From contig CM038468.1 in assembly GCA_021464415.1 (NCBI GenBank), positions 25,821,325 to 25,885,324 of the forward strand: a stretch of DNA of 64,000 nucleotides. Reading direction: 5' to 3'. Position numbers and translations under genes: made by a program. Below the pieces are notes generated by a model that was not told the origin of the DNA, ran no database searches, and saw nothing but the letters and a program-made list of their open reading frames with translations. How positions within the stretch are numbered: position 1 is the stretch's first letter; every line of letters starts with the position of its first letter. The stretch is from Lonicera japonica. Lineage: Eukaryota > Streptophyta > Magnoliopsida > Dipsacales > Caprifoliaceae. Below, piece by piece: positions 12,600-23,954 of this stretch.

Positions 12600-13395
12600 A
12601 GTATAAATTAAAGTAAAATAATCTATTAAAGCAAAAAAAAAAGCCATAAATTGAAAACCCCCCAAAGTTGGAATTAGAACAAACCCCCAAAACATAGAAA
12701 ACTACAAAAGCCCTAGATCGAATTAATGTAAAAGAAAATCGAAATAACCCCCAAATACACACTAAGATCTGGAAATACAGTAGATATATATATATATATA
12801 TAGAGGGATGTATATATATAAAGAGAGAGAGATTGAGAGATGAAATTGGTACCTGTAGAGAGGAAATCACTAGTTGGAGAGATCGATTGAGAGAGACACA
12901 CAAAGCAAGAGAAAGAGATAGAGAGAGATAAACACATCGATTAGAGATAGAGAGAGAGACTGTCCACTTTTGATTGATAGATAAAATATCCATTTTAATT
13001 AAAAAAAATTCCCACAAATAGTGGCCTGAGCGCCAAAATTAATTGGTAGCGGGAATGAACCCGGGAAATATTTGGGAGCAAAATTTAATTTGAGTTTTAC
13101 GACATCTTTCTAAGTGTCATTTAATTGATATAGATTTAACCACGTAGCATAGTCTGTTGTGATATTAAATTCGACGACATGCATTGCGAAATTGTTGTAA
13201 ATAATTTAACGATATCTGCAATTTGTCGTAGAATACCATCTTCCACAATACTTAAAAAATATTGTCGTGGGTTTCCATAGGAAGGATTTTTTAACAACAT
13301 TTATTTTCAAAATGCCATCCTTATGCATATTTAACGACATTTTGAGACTAATTGTCGTCAAAAGTGTGTCGTAGAAAGGCTTTTTTCTTGTAGTG
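12600..13395. mobile_element. CACTA (En/Spm) transposon right end
   Basis: The sequence ends GCCTTTTTTCTTGTAGTG (13378-13395), the reverse complement of CACTACAAGAAA, the hallmark terminus of CACTA elements. The 300 bases inside it carry many copies of a TGTCGT/ACGACA motif in both orientations (13099-13375), as expected for subterminal transposase-binding repeats. I found no left CACTACAAGAAA terminus, so the element is incomplete or the other end has diverged. The GA-rich block at 12780-12960 inside it produces a spurious Ser/Leu-rich minus-strand ORF. Confidence 0.78.
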
Positions 13396-13839
13396 TTAGT
13401 GGGGCCTCACGTGATCAATCGTTTGTATGAGAGCTTGGGTCTTTATGATGTTGGCTCCCCCAATGTTGTTCATGTCTTTTGTAATCAACTCAATGCTTCT
13501 CCCCAACAAAAGTTCTCTCTCTCTAGTACTAGAATAATGATACACGTGATATACATTGGTGCGTGATTTACTTGAACCAAGAGTAAATATCTTTGAACAT
13601 TATTGTCAATTTTATGATTTAGTTTTCTTTCAATTTTTGATCTACCTAATGGTGATAAATATATTTGGAATGTAAATAAAAAAATATCCTATAAAACATA
13701 AACTTTGTTTGATTTGTCGGCTAAAACTAATTGAACATAATATGAGACCGAAGTTGCAAATATTTCTAAAGCACAATTATCCTATAATAGCAATAAGACA
13801 TATTAAGTTATGTTCTTCTAGTTAAAGTTTTGGCAGACA

Positions 13840-14060
13840 TATTACAAGAAACATAAATATATTATTAAATAATATGTAGATATATTTTATTGCCTAGACA
13901 TAATAATTAGTAGACATATAAATAATATGTAGATATAATAAAACAATAGACATGTATAGTTATAAATAGCATGTAAATATAATAGAGTAGTAGACATATA
14001 AATAACATGTAGATATAATAGAATAGTAGACATGTGTAGACATAAATAACGTGTAGAAAA
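13840..14060. repeat. AT-rich minisatellite
   Basis: Imperfect units built on TAGACATATAAATAAYRTGTAGATATAATA, repeated about four times with a period near 60 bases. Confidence 0.75.
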
Positions 14061-15560
14061 AATAAAGAAATAATTAACATGTTACTTCATAGTTCATAAG
14101 CATGTTTTAGGTACATAATTTTAAATTATTTTTGACTACATATGTTTTTACTTGATAGTTGATATATATATTAAACATATTACATTAGGAACATGTGTTA
14201 CTTTATTTGTCAGTTTAATGAAGAATTGGGTCGGTGCGAGTTATATCCAAAATAATTTATTTGACCATGTTGGAGATTGTATTTCTTATTTTTTTGAAAA
14301 AAAATGGTATATTCCAATTCTTTATATCAAAAATTTGGGTGGGTCATGGTTTTTTTTAGAGCATGACAAATATTTTTTGACCCATCTGTTTAAATGTGGG
14401 CTTTTATTTTCTCTGTTATTGGGCTTCATTTGTTTTGTCTTTACCTTTATTTCATGGCCCATTTTTATTTTCTACATTTGGATTTTATTATGCCAATGTT
14501 TAATGGAACAATATAATTTCTCCATTTTTGATCATCAGAAGTCAAAAAGCCTCATTTTCTTTGCTTATTTTTTACACATTGCTAGCACCATTTTTTTCTT
14601 TTTTCAATTGTTCAACAATGGTCTACGCAAGATTCTCGATGAATCCAGTGTAATTATTTCATTGATTTCGATTCATACGTTCCCATCTTATATTTTAATT
14701 TTTCAATTGCAAATTTATTATTTCTTCATTAGTTTGTATTTGCACCTCAATCCATCCAGTTCATTTTCAAATCTCCATGATCGTACCTTTTCTATTCTCC
14801 ATCTTTATGCAATTTAAATTAAGTTTTTATATGCAATTTTATTCTTTTATTTTTTTAGTGATTCATGTTTTGTTCTTGTAGAATGTTTCATTCTTGTGGT
14901 CATTCCCCTTCACATGTTTGCAATATATTTGTGTCCTCTCCGTGTACTCATATCATACATTTTGGAGTGACGTTCCTTACTGCATATTTTACTTGGTTAA
15001 GGTCACATCAGTTGTCAAGTTTCAAATTTCTTTATTATCATATTTGTTGAATCTAAACTTATCTAACTTTCAAATTTAAATTGATTGTTAGTTGTTATTT
15101 ATTTTGATTATCCGTTTCTGCTAAATATTTATTTTTTATTTTAATTATAAAAATTGTTTTTAAATTTAGTAATGGAAATATTAGAAATTTGTTTATTTAT
15201 TATTTATAGTTAATTTAAATTCAATTTGTCCTTAATTAAAAAGTTGTCCTTAAAACTAATTCTAAAAATAGATTGTCTTTCATTAGAAAGATAGTAAGAG
15301 ATTTGTTTGAAAAAAAAGCCCCTAAATAAAATTATGGCTTTGCCCCGGTCACAATAACACCCATTTTTTGATTGGTTATTATTTTCAATTCTTTAAATAT
15401 TTTCATATTTTAAATTCTCGTCAGATTCTACTAGACATATTTTAACTAATTATGACTCACAAATAACTTATTTTTTAATACAAAATTTCAAAAAAAGGGT
15501 CAAAATAGTACATTAAAAATCTTACTGCAGTTCAAAGTTTCCACTATATTCGATTTTCTG
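14061..15560. other. AT-rich intergenic stretch, no gene seen
   Basis: Contains one 221-codon plus-strand ORF (14152-14817) that is dominated by Phe, Ile and Leu from T-rich codons and resembles no family I know. I judge it fortuitous. The rest is T-rich filler up to the F-box promoter. Confidence 0.6.
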
Positions 15561-15563
15561 CCG

Positions 15564-15583
15564 TATAAATTTCCTTATATATA
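15564..15583 (+). promoter_or_regulatory. Putative TATA boxes of the F-box gene
   Basis: TATAAAT (15564-15570) and TTATATATA (15575-15583) lie 60-80 bases before the ATG at 15643. With a start site about 30 bases downstream, the 5' leader would be short. Either could serve. Confidence 0.5.
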
Positions 15584-15642
15584 GTGAAGCTATGAAGCCC
15601 TAGCTTTTTTAGGGTTTTGAGGTTTGAGAGAAACAAAAAGCA

Positions 15643-16818
15643 ATGGAAGCACCATCTTCAAAAAACTACACAACAAGGACAGTCAGATATAAGCCTCAAA
15701 CAATTCCACACGAGATCATTGAGGAGATATTCTTTAGACTCCCAGTCAAGTCTCTGTTGCGATTTAAGCGCGTTTGCAAACAGTGGTTCTCTACAATATC
15801 AGATCCCAATTTTCACAAGAGAGTATCGGGGTCCGTATTACTCATTAACAGAGAGACTCACACTTTTTGCACTATTGACGATGATAAAGCTCTTGTCAGT
15901 GATGCCTTTTCTGTGCCGTGGAGCAATTCCAAGACATATCCTAAGGAGCATGTTGTCGTCTCGAATTCCTGTAATGGAATGGTACTCGTAGCTTTTGGCG
16001 AGTCATTGTTCTTGTTCAATCCATCCACTCGTTATTTTGTCAAAGTTTTAACACTTGACCGCTTGGAACACAATCGCTATGACACTGTTGTGGGACTTTG
16101 TTACGACACGCATGCTAATGATTACAAGGCTGTAGTAAGGTTTGCACTCAAACCGCCTACTTACGCATGCCTTTTTGTGGTAGCTACATGTTTGAAAACA
16201 AAACAATGGACAAGGATTAGTTTTCCTTTCACTCAAGTTTGTGCGGTAAGGGATGGGCCTGTGGTGAATGGACTACTACATTGGACAGTCTGTGGCTCGA
16301 CCCATGTTAAATTTCGCTTTGGCTGCCGAAATATCATAAGGTTTGACCCTCGCACAAATAAGTTCGATGTTTTTCCATCACCAAAATCCAAGTTTGGGAA
16401 TGTAAACGAGATTGTTGGTCTTGGAGTTCTAGGCGGATGCCTTTGTATGGCACGTGCAGATAATGAAGATCAAGGACGCGTTGAGATACTGACAATGAAG
16501 GAATACGGAGTGGTGGAATCTTGGACTAGTATGTTTGTCTTGTCGAATTTGAGGAGGATGAATCCCTATCATGAAAGCTTGACTCCGCTCCTTATTACAA
16601 AAGATGGCGAAGTTCTGCTAATATTAACGAGTTTGTTGAGACATTCGATGAAACTATTTGCGTACAATCCTAGAACAAAGTTTCGAAGGTCGATTATTTC
16701 TGGATTCCCTTTTGTTGAAGGAGTTTCGTTCATGGAAAGTTTAGTCTTGCCCACTGGCTACGGTTGGGATCCAATACAACACGGTAAGCTCGGGCGAATA
16801 GTAGAGTTCAGAAGCTGA
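15643..16818 (+). CDS. F-box protein with FBA (F-box associated interaction) domain
   Basis: Single-exon gene of 391 residues. Residues 21-60 form an F-box (IPHEIIEEIFFRLPVKSLLR, then FKRVCKQWFSTISDP), which binds the SKP1 subunit of an SCF ubiquitin ligase. From about residue 100 follows the FBA/kelch-like substrate region, with its typical opening SCNGMVLVAF and LFLFNPSTR, then YDTHANDYKAVV, and a C-terminal KLFAYNPRTKFRR followed by SLVLP. Length and layout match the large CPR1/CPR30-type plant family, whose members recruit targets for degradation; the target here cannot be read from sequence. The frame is open throughout and the start is the first ATG after the TATA boxes, followed by MEAPSSK. 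An inverted, broken relative lies 1.3 kb downstream. Intactness in a family full of pseudogenes supports function. Confidence 0.93.
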   Translation: MEAPSSKNYTTRTVRYKPQTIPHEIIEEIFFRLPVKSLLRFKRVCKQWFSTISDPNFHKRVSGSVLLINRETHTFCTIDDDKALVSDAFSVPWSNSKTYPKEHVVVSNSCNGMVLVAFGESLFLFNPSTRYFVKVLTLDRLEHNRYDTVVGLCYDTHANDYKAVVRFALKPPTYACLFVVATCLKTKQWTRISFPFTQVCAVRDGPVVNGLLHWTVCGSTHVKFRFGCRNIIRFDPRTNKFDVFPSPKSKFGNVNEIVGLGVLGGCLCMARADNEDQGRVEILTMKEYGVVESWTSMFVLSNLRRMNPYHESLTPLLITKDGEVLLILTSLLRHSMKLFAYNPRTKFRRSIISGFPFVEGVSFMESLVLPTGYGWDPIQHGKLGRIVEFRS

Positions 16819-18083
16819 TTCTATCTATAATAGTTTTTCTGTCTTTGCATGAAGGATATTTTGTGAGTTCTTTTTTCTTTGGCGTAGTATTTTCTTTATG
16901 TGGTGGCTGTGGGATGCAAACTTGCTTTTACCGTTTTTTTTTTCATAACATAGAAAGGCTTAAATTAAGTACAGTACCAGATTTATGCAATACGAATGGC
17001 TCTGTGTATCACAATACTAGTCGTTGTAACCAAATCTTTGATGTTACAATTGATTGTTTCTCTAATTGTTTCGGCAATTGTGTTGCTCAGTTGCTCCTGT
17101 AAAATGTAAAATTATACTGGCCATTATTTGCACAATCAAGATGCAGATTTAGCTAATTAAGTTACTGTGGAAAAGTTAAGCGATTTTGAATATACCAATG
17201 CAGAATGATGATCAATTACAAAATTACCGACAATAAATTCTGGTTTATGGGATAAATAATTGAGAGGAGAGTTCAAATATTGCACCAATTCCGGACGTGA
17301 AGAGCAGAGAAAATCTAAAACCAGAGCTTGTATACCATGTTATCAAGATCAATTTTTGGGAGACATAAATTTTGGAGATGCTTTGAAAACAATAATTTGT
17401 GTATCTGTCAACAACGAACTTTGTTAAAAAATTATACTCCTAATGGATCCAGTTTACTAACCAATGTACAGGCGACATGTCACTGTGTCTCTTGACTGTG
17501 TTCCCAACTCACGTCCATGTAGAAAACTCATCTCCTTGTAGAATTACTCATTCAACAGATTGTCTACGAAGCTTGGGATACATGTCTTTTTGTCAAGGAT
17601 ATGATTAGATACCCAGAATAATCACCCCAAACAGATCCTTAATGTTGGATTATCATATATATGCTGTTACAAATTGTACTGAAACCTGTTCTATATTTGG
17701 TTTTTTCACCTATGGATTTCCTGTTGTACTTATTTTTAATAGAATAAGCTCAACAAAGTTTCAATTTATAAAAACCAACTTCAACATAACTTATGAAATT
17801 TCCTAATGATCCCTTGTGTTGGAGGACAAATAAGAAAAATAATAATCAGATTACTGAACAAAAAGGCCAATAGTATTGAAAAGAGTTAAAGAACTAATAG
17901 ATACTGACTTGAAAGAAAACACCCAGCATCAATATGCTTGCAAAATATATATACCTTCCGGCCCAAATTAAGATTTCGCCATTCTTTTTTTTCTCTAAAA
18001 GAAATAAATTAAATCATTACGATGAAATTAGTGCATTCTTAAAAAATGTGATACGCTCTAATTAGGACGGCCAAAGTAATTTA
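16819..18083. other. Intergenic region between F-box gene and F-box pseudogene
   Basis: Beyond the short 3' trailer of the F-box gene I see no coding or structural feature, only an 85-codon ORF without recognisable similarity (16845-17102) and AT-rich DNA. Confidence 0.6.
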
Positions 18084-18930
18084 TCATATAGAATTGAAGT
18101 CTTTCCAATTGTTTGTCTGCTGAGTTTGTTTGTGTCGTGTCGGATCCCAACCATACCCAGCGGGCGTGACTAGACTTTCCGCAAACGAAGTCAGATACGA
18201 CGAGGTGCCAATAGAAGGGATTTCAAATATGCATCTTTGCAAATTTGTTTTAGGATTGTAGGCCAATACTTTCAACAATTTCTCGATTCACTCATCATTA
18301 GCAGAAGCAGAACTTCACCATCCTTTGTAATAAGGAATGGAGTCAAGTTTCCGTGAGAAGGATTCGCCCTCAAATTCGACAACGCAAACATCCTAGTCCA
18401 AGAATCCATCACCCCATATTCCTTCATTGTGTCAGTACTAGCTATCTCAACATCCCCATCTATTTTAAAATCCGTTCGATTGTTCCCATGTGCCATACAA
18501 AAGCATCCGCCTTAAACTCCAAGACCAACTATAGCGTTTAAATCCCTAAACTTTGACTGTGATGGAAAATCATGGATCTTATTTTTCAGTGGATCAAACC
18601 TAATGATCTTTTAGGCTGCAAAAAATTTATCATCGGTTGAGTCACACACTGTCCAATGCATTAGTCCATTCATCACCAGCACTTCCATTGCACCCCAAAA
18701 ATCAAAAGGGAAACATTTCAGATGCAAGCATTACTACGGCCTTGTAATCATTAGCATGCGCGCTGTAACAAAGTCTAATACGAACAGTAGCAATAGTCTT
18801 GCATGTGATCAAGTGTTAAAACTTTGACATAATAACGACGAATGGTATGAACAAGAATAAAGATTTGCCAAAACCTGTAAGTACCAAGCCATTACAGGAA
18901 TTCGAAGTGTATAAAGTGTGTCAAACCTTC
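18084..18930 (-). pseudogene. F-box/FBA pseudogene, inverted relative of the 15.6-kb gene
   Basis: The minus strand shows, in order but in several frames, the same FBA pieces as the intact gene. Around 18900-18800 there are stretches equivalent to NSCNGMVLV, LFLF, VKVLTLD and HANDYKAVV. Then MKEYGVMDSWTRMFALSNLR and LTPFLITKDGEVLLLL (18300-18450), and LKVLAYNPKTNLQR to PAGYGWDP (18130-18280). The F-box itself and the N-terminus are missing, and stops and frameshifts separate the blocks. It is a decayed local paralogue, head-to-head in its 3' end with the intact gene. The last piece ends at a stop at 18084. Confidence 0.88.
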
Positions 18931-19032
18931 AACATATATTAGGCAATTTCAGCATTAGTAATAATTTCAATTGTACTTAATAATCATATTAGATTTCTTT
19001 TTTCAGAATTAGAGAAACAAACTTAACACTAA

Positions 19033-19320
19033 GGCTTCGTTTGATTGCAAAGATGGAAAAATAAAATAAATTTAGTTAGTTTGTGTGAAAAGATGAAAAA
19101 TGAGGTGAGAGGTGTTGCTCACTTTATGAGTAGATATCCCCCGTCCTTCTATATTTTTTGTGGAAATTTTTACTCACCACCAAGCAAACAAAATTTCTTC
19201 ATGAAAAAACTTAAAAATCAAGAAGATATCACCCCTATCACTCAACTTATTTTCCATCTTTTAACCAAAACTAACTCAATTTTTTTTTTCTTCATGAAAA
19301 AAAGAAAATAAAAATTGTTA
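19033..19320. mobile_element. Tourist-like MITE, right end missing
   Basis: TAA followed by GGCTTCGTTTGATTGC opens a segment closely similar in order to the complete MITE at 56264-56578: both run through a CAACTTATTTTCCATCTT block to a T-rich stretch. The matching right terminus is absent. It lies outside any gene. Confidence 0.65.
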
Positions 19321-19861
19321 ATTTTTATGAGAAGTTTGAAAATAAGTTGCAAGTTGCGAGATGTCCTGTTACTTTGTGAATTTTTCTATAGAAAAATTTT
19401 CTTTGGTGATAGAGAAAGAAAAACTGTCCACAAAAAATAATAAAATTGAATATTTAATAAATTATAAAAATAAGCATGAAATGGGGATCATATCAATCGC
19501 CTTGGCATGTGAGGCTGAAAATAGATTCCATTAAAAGAAATCGAAGGAAAGGAGTAATAGAAATCGAAACAAGTGGCGGGGCAATTGTGGGGCTGGCCCA
19601 GGCCTTAGCCTCTAGTTAACATATTAATAGTAGTCAGCCCATGGTTCATTTGCTTATCTCAACCCATGGTTCATTTGCTTATAACATGGTGGTTAACTGT
19701 TTTATGGATATATATATATATAGCGTAAGAGATTGAGAAATATATAGTCGCTAATAAGTAAAGTGGGGTTACATTACAATATAATTTGTGATTTCGAACA
19801 AAAATAGGTGATTAACTTGGCTAGCACAGTTGATTATATAATGGTGAACTATTGTCATATC

Positions 19862-20449
19862 CAGAGGTGGAGGGAGTAAAGGACCACCTGAATTTTTGAG
19901 AAAATTTTCCTGAGTATTTGGGTTTTTTATAATAGTGTGAAAAGTTGGGGGGGCTTGTGTAATTAGAAATTGAGAAAATTTTCATGAGCATTTGGGTTTT
20001 TTTATAATTGTGTGAAAAGTCAGGGAAGTTTGTGTAGTTAGAAATCTTGGCTAGCGGCGAGAGGCCTTTGTGCGCCATGTGTTAGAAGTTCGGGTTTGGG
20101 ATTTGTAATCATAGAGTGGGGGAAGTGTTACGGGGGGCGTGCATAAGGAGGGATACTTTTGAAATGAAACTATCGATGCAAAAAGAACAAACTGCTTTTT
20201 ATTTTTGTCTCTGTGGCTATTGACAATGAAACTATCAATAATGAAGATATTATTTAGTGTTTTTAAAATATGAAATTTCAAAGGAGAATATTGTAATTAG
20301 ATATGTCATTTTGATTTTTGATGTATAAGATGATAAGTATTTTAATATAATATTTTGATTTTGGCCTTATTATAATATATGAAAACAAAAAATTTGTTAA
20401 GTTTATTAATTTTGACCTCTCCTGAACTTAATTTTTGACTCCGCCCCTG
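19862..20449. mobile_element. Non-autonomous hAT element with 8-bp TSD
   Basis: 588 bp with ends CAGAGGTGGAGGGAGT and, inverted at the right, CAGGGGCGGAGTCAAAAA, both variants of the CAGRGGYGGA hAT terminus. Direct repeats GTCATATC (19854-19861) and GTCATATT (20450-20457) differ by one base. The left third carries a tandem duplication of about 75 bp (GAGAAAATTTTC to GTGTARTTAGAAAT). No transposase; the minus-strand ORFs here are not recognisable. Confidence 0.85.
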
Positions 20450-20585
20450 GTCATATTACAGGATAGTTTGTGATTTTAATATTGTCTTGTCTCAGTAAAG
20501 AAATAGCATATATAAAATATGTAAGATGATGGTCAAGCTATCAAAATTTTAAAATTATTTTTTTGGACTAACTTGTAATTCAAAT

Positions 20586-20725
20586 GGTAAATATTCATCT
20601 TATTAGAGGAAATGGACCAAAATTGTTGAAGATTTCTTTATTTTGTTTCTTGATTGGTAAATATTCTTCTTATTATAGGAAATGGGCCAAAATTGTTGAA
20701 GACTTCTTTATTTTGTTTCTTGATT
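20586..20725. repeat. Tandem duplication, 70-bp unit
   Basis: GGTAAATATTCWTCTTATTA through TTTTGTTTCTTGATT is present twice, head to tail, starting at 20586 and 20656, with only a few differences. 20726-21629 otherwise shows nothing beyond AT-rich DNA and a C-rich patch at 21300-21340. Confidence 0.9.
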
Positions 20726-21629
20726 AAGCAATAGTAAGAGTAATTTTATTAATCATGGTTCAAATATTGTGACGGGCAAATTGTTAATTTTTTTTTTCTA
20801 AAGAATTTTATGCATTTTTTTTAAGGTAGTACTTGGACTATGTATATATATATATATATTATACAAAGTGATATATTCATTACACAAGAATTTGATAATT
20901 GTGTCCATGTTAAACGAATTTGAGACCTTCATATTATGGGGATAAGGAAGATGCTAACTATTTATATGGCTCTTGACTAGGAGTATTTAGACTTAATGAC
21001 AAATTAAATCTATTTTCCCATTGCAGTTAATATCATTGGTTTCGAAATTTAATTTAGTAAAATTAATATTAAAATTTGCTTTGTGAATAATCAATCAGTA
21101 TGTTGCGATTGTAAATGATCTTATAACCTAATGACATTGTCTTTATTCTTGTATTATAGATATTACATATTCGAAACCTTTAAACCAACTTAATAACTTT
21201 TTTTAAGAAAAGTAGTATGCTGCGATTAAGTTTGCACTTGTCACTTTTTTAGTACCTTAAAAAACATTCCACAATCTAGTTTGTTGAGCACAAACAACAC
21301 CACCCACCCCCCACTCCCCCAAACCAACCCCCCTCCACTTTCTCCGACAAATATTTGGTACACCCTTTGAGTTTATAGGATATTGCACAATATTTTTACA
21401 TTTTATAATTATGAGCTATAATTTATATATTTTTTTTCTCTAAATGTTGCTAGTATTGATATTAACTTATCTAAAGAGTAACTTGAGATATTATAAAATT
21501 CTTAATTCATTTATAGCCTAGTCTTGAAATCCGTATATCGTTTTTTTTCAAACTTTTGTGTATTTCAAGACTTTTATATATGTTAGTGATTTTATATAAT
21601 CCATATGAATATTTGAAATAATATAAGGG

Positions 21630-23195
21630 GCAATTGGGTATAAGAGTTCATTCCAATAATAATATAATTATAAATGACACTTACAATTTAGCTATATAAA
21701 TTAAGGATACTGTACAAAAAAAACACTTATACCATTTCTTTATAACATCCCACGTGTTATCAGAATTGGTGCTAAATCTGTTTAGCACTAATTTGTTTTA
21801 GCACCAATGGTGCTAAATCTGTTTCAGCAACAATGGTGTTAAATCTGTTTAGCGCCAATTGGTTTTAGCACCAATTAATGGTGCTAAATCTGTTTCAGTA
21901 ACAATGGTGCTAAATCTGTTTAGCACCAATATGTTTTAGCACCATTAATGGTGCTAAATCTATTTAGCACCAATATATTTTAGGAACAATGGTGCTAAAT
22001 CTGTTTAGTGCCGATATGTTTTAGCAACAATTGTATTAAATCTGTTTAGCACCAATCTGTTTTAGCACTAATGGTACTAAAACATTGGAGCTAAATAATT
22101 TTAACACTATTTAAAGCCATTTAGCACCTTTTAACACACTAACAAGTAATCTGATGGTTCTAAAAGCAATTTAGCACTACTTTTCACAAATGTAAAGTAG
22201 TTTTGAAGGTGTTAAAAGCCATTTAGCACCACCTTTCAACAAGAAGCAACAAACAATCTGAAAGTGCTAAATGCATTTAGTACTACCTGTCACCACACAT
22301 GAAAATAACCAGAAGGTGTTAAATGTATTTAGTACTACCTGTCAACACACATGACAACAATCAGAAGATGCTAAATGTATTTAGCACCACTTATCAACAC
22401 ACATGACAACAATCAGAAGATGCTAAATGTATTTAGCACCACTTATCAACACACATGACAACAACCAGAAGGTGCTAAATAGTTTTAGTACAAATACAAA
22501 ACATAAAACAACAAAATTAATGAGATCATCATCTACTCAATTTATTTATATGTATATATATATGGATCGATGTAGGGTTCGTGAAAAAAAAAGTTGCGAT
22601 CAATTTTATTTTTCAAATCCCGCTAGGTTGTCGAAATTGGTCAATTTCGATAGCAAAACGACCTCTGATCGTCTTGATTTTTCGTGCAGTTATTGTAACT
22701 TTGTCTTCCGAATAACATATCCAAAAATCACCCCAATCCAACAGTTCGATCAAAAGTTATATATGTTTTATGACTGCACCTACAGAAAAAAGAAGAAAAA
22801 AATGATGAGAACGGCGATACGATCGGAGAGTTAGGGGGTGGTGGTGGTGGTGGAAGAGGTGAGATCGTTAGTGAGACAGAGAAATATTTGATGGTTGAAT
22901 AGGAATCTCGATAGAGAGAGGAGGTATTGGAAGTTTCAGTGAGGAGGGGCAAATTGATTCACCATTACTGTAGCAATCAATAGTGTATATGATAAAAGAT
23001 GTTTTTATTAGGAGTATTTTTGACTATCAACATTTATCGTTTTCCTTAAAATAAATTAATATTATGAAAAGTGTTCTTATTGTAAAACCAGATTATGAAA
23101 TTAATACTACTTCCCTTTATCAAACATGAGTCCGTCCTTAGAGTTATAAAACATTACAGAGTGAGGTCTTATAACCCATAATCTCATAATATAAT
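21630..23195. mobile_element. Element A: transposon-like unit with internal satellite
   Basis: About 1.57 kb. Its left part (GCAATTGGGTATAAG onward, 21630-21765), its middle (22500-22580) and its right part (23010-23195) match, in reverse orientation, the corresponding parts of 38449-39292, so both are copies of one dispersed family. The ends show an imperfect inverted similarity (TGGGTATAAG against TGGGTTATAAG). Between the left part and the middle lies an array of GGTGCTAAAT/ATTTAGCACC repeats that differs greatly in length between the copies. No coding region is convincing. I cannot assign a superfamily and found no clear target duplication, so the boundaries are approximate. Confidence 0.75.
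21768..22490. repeat. GGTGCTAAAT / ATTTAGCACC satellite inside element A
   Basis: The first block (21768-22090) repeats GGTGCTAAATCTGTTTAGCA and TGTTTTAGCACCAA in alternation. The second (22250-22480) is a cleaner array; its last units (22366 and 22418) are near-identical 52-bp repeats. Because GGTGCTAAAT and ATTTAGCACC are inverted copies, each unit can fold on itself, and a transcript would be a chain of small hairpins. Confidence 0.9.
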
Positions 23196-23954
23196 TGGTG
23201 TTTACCTTAGGAAGAATAATACTAAACTTCAAAAAACAAAAGATGTAAATACTCAAAAACTCTTTGAATTGGTTCGAATTTTAGTTCGTTCCTAAGTTTG
23301 TAAAATGGTGAATTTATACTAGAAGTTTCTTATAATTCATGTCAAAAGTTTACGAATCCTAATTTTATAAAGATCAAACTTTTTATATGAAATTACCGTT
23401 TTAGATTATAAAAACAAACAAAAACTCAAATTAAACGCGCACTGAAAAGTAAGGTAGAGGCACCCATGTATCTTTACACCCTTTCTAGATAGGGCACTCC
23501 TTTATTATTTATGTTGAAAGGAAGAAATCTTCTAAAATGATGTGACTTGAAATCCTTAAAATTATGAGCTTCAACTGATCGATTGATGTTATCTTTGTAG
23601 TTCCTAATTCGTGGATAAATTTTTTTTCTTGAACAAACGATATTGTTATGGAAGGGATTGAATTCATGTTGCATTTGTAGATTGGGTTAGTCAATCTCGA
23701 ATATGAGACATAAAACAGTAAAGATATTAAAAAAACACCATGGGTTAAATTAATAAGGGCTAAGGTGGCCCTTTAATTTTTGAAACTTGGTATTTTAATG
23801 TTAAATTATCTTGACAAATTGAAAAAAAATAAAAATAAATACATATATATATATATATTTAATACCTAATTTGCTGTCTTTTAATTTTAAAAAATAAAAA
23901 ATATTACTATTATTGATTTTGTCCTCCTTTAACAAGATTTATTTTATTTATTTA
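23196..23954. other. AT-rich spacer, no feature seen
   Basis: Two overlapping minus-strand ORFs of 61-66 codons show no known similarity. Nothing else is evident before the duplication edge. Confidence 0.55.

Noticed and set aside
12598..13017. 139-codon minus-strand ORF rich in Ser and Leu
   Set aside because: Created by a GA-rich repeat and a TA run inside the CACTA end; low complexity only.
14152..14817. 221-codon plus-strand ORF with many hydrophobic stretches
   Set aside because: The Phe/Ile/Leu richness follows from T-rich DNA; no known domain, no convincing promoter and no similarity I recognise.
22250..22480. Regular 52-bp repeats that look like a CRISPR array
   Set aside because: Plant nuclear DNA; the units are directly joined satellite repeats with no unique spacers and no cas genes.
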